Assembly: GCA_945861815.1 (NCBI GenBank)
Contig: CAMAVV010000042.1
Coordinates: forward strand, 1 to 9,795
DNA: 9,795 nt
Reading direction: 5' to 3'
Source: Thermoflexus hugenholtzii JAD2
GTDB lineage: Bacteria > Chloroflexota > Dehalococcoidia > SHYB01
Below, in pieces: positions 6,477 through 9,795 of this stretch. The notes below the pieces were generated by a model. It was not told where the DNA came from, made no database searches, and worked only from the letters and a program-made list of their open reading frames with translations. Numbering within the stretch: the stretch's first letter is position 1; each line of letters begins with the position of its first letter. Position numbers and translations under genes: made by a program.

Positions 6477-7871
6477 ACGCAGCACGCCGCCTCTTCTTCA
6501 AAACGCCCCTGGGTCATCTTCGCCGTCGTCGCGGCCACTCTATTCTTGACCGCCATCGACGTGACGAACCTGTCGGTTGCCCTTCGCACCATCGAGGCCG
6601 ATCTCGATACGAACCTTGCCCTCATCGGCTGGACACAGACCGGGTATCTTGTCATCCAAATCGTCATGTTCCCGGCTGTGGGCAAGCTCGGCGATATCTT
6701 TGGTCGCAAGCGTCTTTATGTTGGCGCGCTCCTCCTATATAGCATCGCCTCCTTTAGCGCGGGCCTCTCGCCCAACGTCTATGCCCTCATCGCCTGCCGC
6801 GTTGTGCAGGGCATGGGGGGCGCCACATTCGCGGTCCTGGCTGTTGGCATCATCAGCGACGCCTTTGGAGATAAGCGGCAGACACCCCTGGGCATGACGG
6901 CCAGCCTTCATCACCTGGGCGCGGTCATCGGCCCAAACGTCGGCGGCGCAATCATCGATCACCTCTCCTGGCGATGGATATTCTTCGTCAATGCGCCCGT
7001 CGGCTTGGCCCTGGTGGTTGCAAGCCTGCGTCTCATCCCCGCCAGGGCGGAGCAGCAATCGCGGCAGCCCATCGATCGGACAGGCCTGCTCTTCTTCGGC
7101 GCAGGGATGGTGATGACCCTGCTCGGCCTCACCCAGTGGGCTCAACATCCAGATGACACCACTTCTCTCAGCATCTGGCTCCTCGTCGGCGCAGGTCTCG
7201 CGTCCACCATCCTTTTCATCCGCCATGTGCGCGTCGCACCCTCCCCTCTCATCGACCTGAATCTCCTGCGCGGCAGGGCTTCCCTTTCAGCCATCATGAT
7301 CAACTTCTCTCTCGGATTTGGCGTCACTGCCGTCTCCTTCTTCATCCCGTATTACACGGCGCTCAGCTACGGCCTTTCGGCGGCGCAGACAGCCCTTATC
7401 CTTACGCCGCGCTCCATCGCGGCGATGATTGTCATGCCCATCGCCAGCATGCTTCAGGCGCGCTTCGGCTACCGCAGGCCAATCATCCTTGGACTCATCT
7501 TCTTGGGCCTCTCCCCCATCTTGCTGAGCCTCGGCCTGCACGATGTTTCAGTCTTTGGCCTTCGCATTCACAACGTCACTCTGCTCTCGATAGAGTGTGT
7601 GATCCTTGGCATCGGCATCGCCATTGTCACCCCCGCATCACAGAACGCCGTCTTCGATGCCCACCCAGGGACTAGGATCAACAGCGTCGCGGGACTGCGC
7701 GCCATGTTCACGCAGCTGGGCTCTGTCTTTGGCAACACGACGGTGGTGCTAGCCCTCAGCCACTTCAGCGACCAGGAGAAAGGCTTTGAGGTGATGTTCT
7801 TCGTCATGGCCATGGTCCTCCTCTCAGCGATCCCGTTGGGACTCATGGTGCAGGAGCGGAAGCGCAAATAG
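6477..7871 (+). CDS. DHA2-type MFS efflux transporter, copy 3 (no canonical start)
   Basis: This 464-codon transporter has about 14 helices. It shows the TM1 motif IDVTNLSVAL (27-36), motif A GKLGDIFGRKRL (69-80), GPNVGG on TM5 and the tail VLALSHFSDQEKG. It belongs to the same family as copies 1 and 2 but is clearly more diverged. The first canonical start, TTG 6546, falls inside TM1, because the frame upstream still encodes KRPWVIFAVVAATLF, which matches RRAYFIFVIVGVALF of copy 2. The frame is open back to 6396 without ATG, GTG or TTG. Aligning to the paralogues puts the start codon at 6477, where the sequence is ACG, and motif A then falls at residues 69-80 in all three proteins. So the gene has a mutated start, uses ACG (or ATA 6462), or is translated from 6546 without most of TM1. 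No strong ribosome site is visible (AGAG 9 bases upstream of 6477). The body is intact. Confidence 0.85.
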   Translation, partial: TQHAASSSKRPWVIFAVVAATLFLTAIDVTNLSVALRTIEADLDTNLALIGWTQTGYLVIQIVMFPAVGKLGDIFGRKRLYVGALLLYSIASFSAGLSPNVYALIACRVVQGMGGATFAVLAVGIISDAFGDKRQTPLGMTASLHHLGAVIGPNVGGAIIDHLSWRWIFFVNAPVGLALVVASLRLIPARAEQQSRQPIDRTGLLFFGAGMVMTLLGLTQWAQHPDDTTSLSIWLLVGAGLASTILFIRHVRVAPSPLIDLNLLRGRASLSAIMINFSLGFGVTAVSFFIPYYTALSYGLSAAQTALILTPRSIAAMIVMPIASMLQARFGYRRPIILGLIFLGLSPILLSLGLHDVSVFGLRIHNVTLLSIECVILGIGIAIVTPASQNAVFDAHPGTRINSVAGLRAMFTQLGSVFGNTTVVLALSHFSDQEKGFEVMFFVMAMVLLSAIPLGLMVQERKRK

Positions 7872-7948
7872 AGGTGAGCCTACTGGAGACGTCTGCACCT
7901 GGATGGAACTTCCCGCACACGGCGAGCGTCTATCAAGGTGAAGCCGAC

Positions 7949-8446
7949 ATGAGGACGCTCATGAAAACACGCATCCTGCCCGCTATCGCCATCCTCGCTG
8001 CTACCGCCGTGATGACGGCGTGCTCTGCCGACGACGAACCCACACCCAGGCCGCGCGCCACACCAACGCTGCCAGGCCCGTCACCCACGTACGTCGCCGC
8101 TGGCCGGCAGTTTACCTTGCAGCAGGGCCGCTCCGTCGAGATCGCTGCCGCGCATATCCGTGTCTCTTTCGACCAGATCGTCAACGATTCGCGCTGCCCC
8201 GTGGACGTGACCTGCATCCGCGCAGGGGATGCGACAGTGGCGCTAAACGTCTCATCAAGCATTCCCGGTGTTCTTGCCCCGGTCGTCCAGCTTAGGCTCG
8301 TCGTTGGCAGTGAGAGTTCTGCCGCTGCGACAGGCCATGCCTACGGCTACAGAATCACCGCGCTTGACCTGAAGCCTGCGCCGCGCTCCACACAGCCCAT
8401 CGCCCAGAGTGATTACGTAGTGACGCTAGTGGCGCGGGTGGGGTAG
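7949..8446 (+). CDS. Predicted lipoprotein with DSRCP-x5-C motif
   Basis: This 165-residue protein is exported and probably lipid-anchored. MRTLMKTR is followed by a hydrophobic stretch and a lipobox-like VMTAC with Cys25. A proline-rich linker follows (PTPRPRATPTLPGPSP). The globular part is beta-rich. It contains FTLQQGRSVEI, then RVSFDQIVNDSRCPVDVTC with Cys83 and Cys89 placed for a disulfide, then RAGDATVAL, and ends with repeated strands (YGYRITALDLKPAP, YVVTLVARV). I recognise the DSRCP-C-AGDA pattern from small secreted proteins of unknown function but cannot name a role. ATG 7949 has AAGGTG 8 bases upstream. ATG 7961 has GAGG 6 bases upstream and is equally possible. A GTG at 7874 would place 25 non-signal residues first and is unlikely. 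It follows transporter 3 by 77 bases on the same strand and may share its transcript. Confidence 0.75.
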   Translation: MRTLMKTRILPAIAILAATAVMTACSADDEPTPRPRATPTLPGPSPTYVAAGRQFTLQQGRSVEIAAAHIRVSFDQIVNDSRCPVDVTCIRAGDATVALNVSSSIPGVLAPVVQLRLVVGSESSAAATGHAYGYRITALDLKPAPRSTQPIAQSDYVVTLVARVG

Positions 8447-8475
8447 GGGAGCATCTGGGATACTTGCTACTGACG

Positions 8476-8565
8476 TATAATCTGTGTGAGCATAGTGATG
8501 TAAGCCTTCGCTAGGACTAACGAGCCGGGGAGCGTTCCGAACCAGAATCGGGACGCTCCTTTTTT
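8476..8565 (+). ncRNA. Candidate small RNA between TATAAT and an intrinsic terminator
   Basis: A perfect TATAAT lies at 8476-8481 and a strong terminator ends at 8565, so a transcript of about 75-80 bases could be made here. No open frame longer than a few codons fits in it. An imperfect inverted repeat lies around 8506-8523. The -35 region is poor (8453-8458 reads ATCTGG), so the TATAAT may be chance and the terminator may simply end the transporter 3 and lipoprotein message. I see no match to a known riboswitch or small-RNA family. Confidence 0.25.
8529..8565 (+). terminator. Rho-independent terminator after the lipoprotein gene
   Basis: Arms GGAGCGTTCCGA (8529-8540) and TCGGGACGCTCC (8548-8559) pair over 12 bp with one T-G wobble and a 7-base loop. 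Six T residues follow at 8560-8565. It ends plus-strand transcription about 80-120 bases after the lipoprotein stop. Confidence 0.9.
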
Positions 8566-8638
8566 GTTGGCTGTAGCATCGTCTCCCGGCACGCAATCCC
8601 CGGCCTCCGCAACCCTCAGCGAGCGCCTATGGGAGAGG

Positions 8639-8740
8639 ATGACGGAGCAAGAGAAGCGCGACGCCTTGCGGCAGGTCGGTGTGCCGGAGGACGAGATCGA
8701 GGAGGCCTACGCCGATTATCGCGCCGGGAGATTCGGCTAA
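8639..8740 (+). CDS. Possible 33-residue small charged protein
   Basis: A short frame from ATG 8639 to TAA 8738-8740 encodes a charged, helical peptide rich in Glu and Arg (KRDALRQVGVPEDEIEEAY, ending AGRFG). Third positions are strongly G or C, as in the real genes nearby. The same reading stays protein-like upstream (LSERLWER), and a TTG at 8567 could extend it to 57 residues. That would start 1 base after the terminator T-run. The ribosome site is poor: GGGAG is only 3 bases from ATG. It could be a genuine small protein, the tail of a decayed gene, or chance. No family is recognised. Confidence 0.35.
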   Translation: MTEQEKRDALRQVGVPEDEIEEAYADYRAGRFG

Positions 8741-8748
8741 CGCCAGAC

Positions 8749-8795
8749 AAAAAAAGAACCCTCTCTTCTCCCGAGGGGGACGGGAGAAGAGAGGG
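8749..8795 (-). terminator. Rho-independent terminator of the histidine kinase gene
   Basis: Read on the minus strand, a perfect 15-bp stem (arms 8781-8795 and 8759-8773, CCCTCTCTTCTCCCG type) with a 7-base loop is followed by TTC and a run of seven T (8749-8755). It lies 27 bases after the kinase stop. On the plus strand the T-run is missing, so it serves the minus-strand gene. Confidence 0.92.
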
Positions 8796-8822
8796 CATCC
8801 CTGTTGGGACCTGAAGGTGAGG

Positions 8823-9795
8823 CTAGGGTTTTGCCCTAGCGATGGGGAAGCTGGCGCGGACAAGGGTGCCTTGGCCAGGGGCGCTGCGCACCGCGAACTC
8901 GCCGCCGAGGCTGGTGCAATGGTCCTCCATCGCCACAAGGCCGTAGCCTGGGGGGACCATCTTCTCATCGAAGCCTTCGCCGTTGTCCTTGATGGCGACG
9001 ACCATATACTGTCCGGGTTCCACGGTCAGCGTTGCTGTAACGTGGGTAGCCCTGGAATGCTTGGCGATATTGTTGAGGGACTCTTCCACGACGCGATAGA
9101 TGCCCAGGCGCACATTCTCGCTCAGGCCATCGGTGAGCAGGCTCTGCAGGTCCTTGTCCTGCTCGTCATAGACAAGGCGCGCCTCGAAAGGCCCGCCTGC
9201 CGTCTCAACCAAGGAACGCAGACCAGGGAGGAGGCCAAAGCGGATGGCGGCGGGGTGGAGCTGCTTCACGATGCCGCGCACGTCGTTCTTATACGCCTCT
9301 TCGATCAGCGCATGGACGCTGGCAATGTCCTTCTTAATCTCCGCTGACGATTCTTTTTGGAGCGCGTCCTGGAGGGTGCGCGCCGCCACAAGGAGCTTGC
9401 TCTGCACGGTGCCGTGGAGCTGGTCAGCCATGCTGCGGCGAATCTCCTCTTGGGCGCGTACGATGCGCAGGCGCGACTGCTGCAGCTTGCGATTCGCTTC
9501 ATGGAGCGCCGTCTGGGCCTCCATGCGGTCCGACACATCCCGGAGGACAATGAGCACACAGTCGCTGCTGCTCGGCACGAACCGCGCTTCGATGCCGCGC
9601 CTGCGGCCGCCAAAATTCAAATCAAACTCACACCGCTGGGTCTTGCGGCTGTAGAGGGCTAGCCGCACAAGCTCGGCGGATTCCCGGCCAGCATCCCCTG
9701 GAAGGATCTGCTCGATCTTCTTGCCGATGAGAGCGTCCTTCGGGCCATAGCGGTCCGGGTCATAGCGGCCAAGGATCTGCAGGAGCGTGCCATCG
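8823..9795 (-). CDS. PAS / HisKA_3 sensor histidine kinase (partial, N-terminus beyond window)
   Basis: The frame is open to the right edge, so the 323 visible residues are the C-terminal part; the GTG at 9668 is internal. It begins with a PAS domain (IGKKIEQILPGD at about 27-38, ending VLIVLRDVSDRMEAQ), as expected from the PAS-to-helix junction. A coiled linker and HisKA_3 dimerisation helix follow, with RIVRAQEEIRRSMADQLHGTVQ; His (codon 9414-9416) is the phospho-acceptor. It sits in LHG rather than the commoner LHD. The HATPase domain has the N box (EESLNNIAKH), G1 box (DNGEGF) and G2 box (GYGLVAMED), ending SFPIARAKP. It is a NarL/DegS-type cytoplasmic sensor kinase in the visible part; any membrane domain or partner response regulator lies outside the window. 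Its own terminator follows. Confidence 0.9.
   Translation of the reverse strand, partial: DGTLLQILGRYDPDRYGPKDALIGKKIEQILPGDAGRESAELVRLALYSRKTQRCEFDLNFGGRRRGIEARFVPSSSDCVLIVLRDVSDRMEAQTALHEANRKLQQSRLRIVRAQEEIRRSMADQLHGTVQSKLLVAARTLQDALQKESSAEIKKDIASVHALIEEAYKNDVRGIVKQLHPAAIRFGLLPGLRSLVETAGGPFEARLVYDEQDKDLQSLLTDGLSENVRLGIYRVVEESLNNIAKHSRATHVTATLTVEPGQYMVVAIKDNGEGFDEKMVPPGYGLVAMEDHCTSLGGEFAVRSAPGQGTLVRASFPIARAKP

Noticed and set aside
6237..6485. 82-codon minus-strand frame in the divergent region
   Set aside because: No ribosome site or recognisable fold, and it overlaps the likely promoters and the start of transporter 3.
7874..7948. N-terminal extension of the lipoprotein from GTG 7874
   Set aside because: It would bury the signal peptide behind 25 polar residues, has no ribosome site of its own, and better ATG starts follow.
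8679..9347. Long plus-strand open frame (222 codons) opposite the histidine kinase
   Set aside because: It crosses the kinase terminator and the conserved HATPase boxes on the other strand; a shadow of codon bias.
1..9795. CRISPR arrays, tRNA or rRNA genes, insertion sequences, phage or toxin-antitoxin modules
   Set aside because: No regularly spaced repeats, cloverleaf-like sequence, transposase or integrase motifs were seen on either strand.

Overview
The window looks like a chromosomal stretch from a GC-rich, free-living bacterium. Most of it has strong G/C third-codon bias, TTG and GTG starts are used several times, and Shine-Dalgarno sites are recognisable. A soil or aquatic Chloroflexota or similar phylum is my best guess, but no marker gene here fixes the lineage. 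The left ~600 bases are visibly more AT-rich than the rest and may have a different history.

Layout, left to right. (1) 18-608 (+): the C-terminal two thirds of a class I SAM-dependent methyltransferase. Its N-terminal SAM-binding part is missing or interrupted by an in-frame stop at 15-17. (2) 647-2949 (-): a three-gene operon read right to left, made of a zinc-dependent MDR alcohol dehydrogenase, a small protein of probable dimeric alpha/beta-barrel type, and a SirB1-like transglutaminase-fold/TPR protein. A TTGACA-N17-TAGCGT promoter and an AAGGAG ribosome site precede the dehydrogenase. (3) 3080-7871: a cluster of major facilitator transporters of the 14-helix DHA2 (EmrB/QacA-like) type. 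Two full-length paralogues lie on the minus strand (4791-6197, then 3080-4477), with a 71-codon remnant of a fourth between them (4579-4794). A third full-length paralogue (6477-7871) is divergent on the plus strand. (4) 7949-8446 (+): a predicted lipoprotein 77 bases after the third transporter, followed by a strong intrinsic terminator. (5) 8639-8740 (+): a possible 33-residue small protein. (6) 8823 to the right edge (-): a PAS / HisKA_3 / HATPase sensor histidine kinase, cut by the window edge, with its own strong terminator.

How the genes may work together: the transporters probably export hydrophobic or drug-like compounds. The 279-base divergent region 6198-6476 holds a 20-bp inverted repeat, an 8-bp-stem hairpin and a possible hexapeptide leader, so it is the natural place for shared control, although no regulator gene is in the window. 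The most unusual points are two. The third transporter has no ATG, GTG or TTG where alignment puts its start; an ACG sits at exactly that codon. The 71-codon remnant appears to join the first and last helices of a transporter and is coupled by ATGA to the upstream paralogue. I did not find a CRISPR array, insertion sequence, phage module, tRNA or rRNA. I see no clear new defence or biosynthetic system here.
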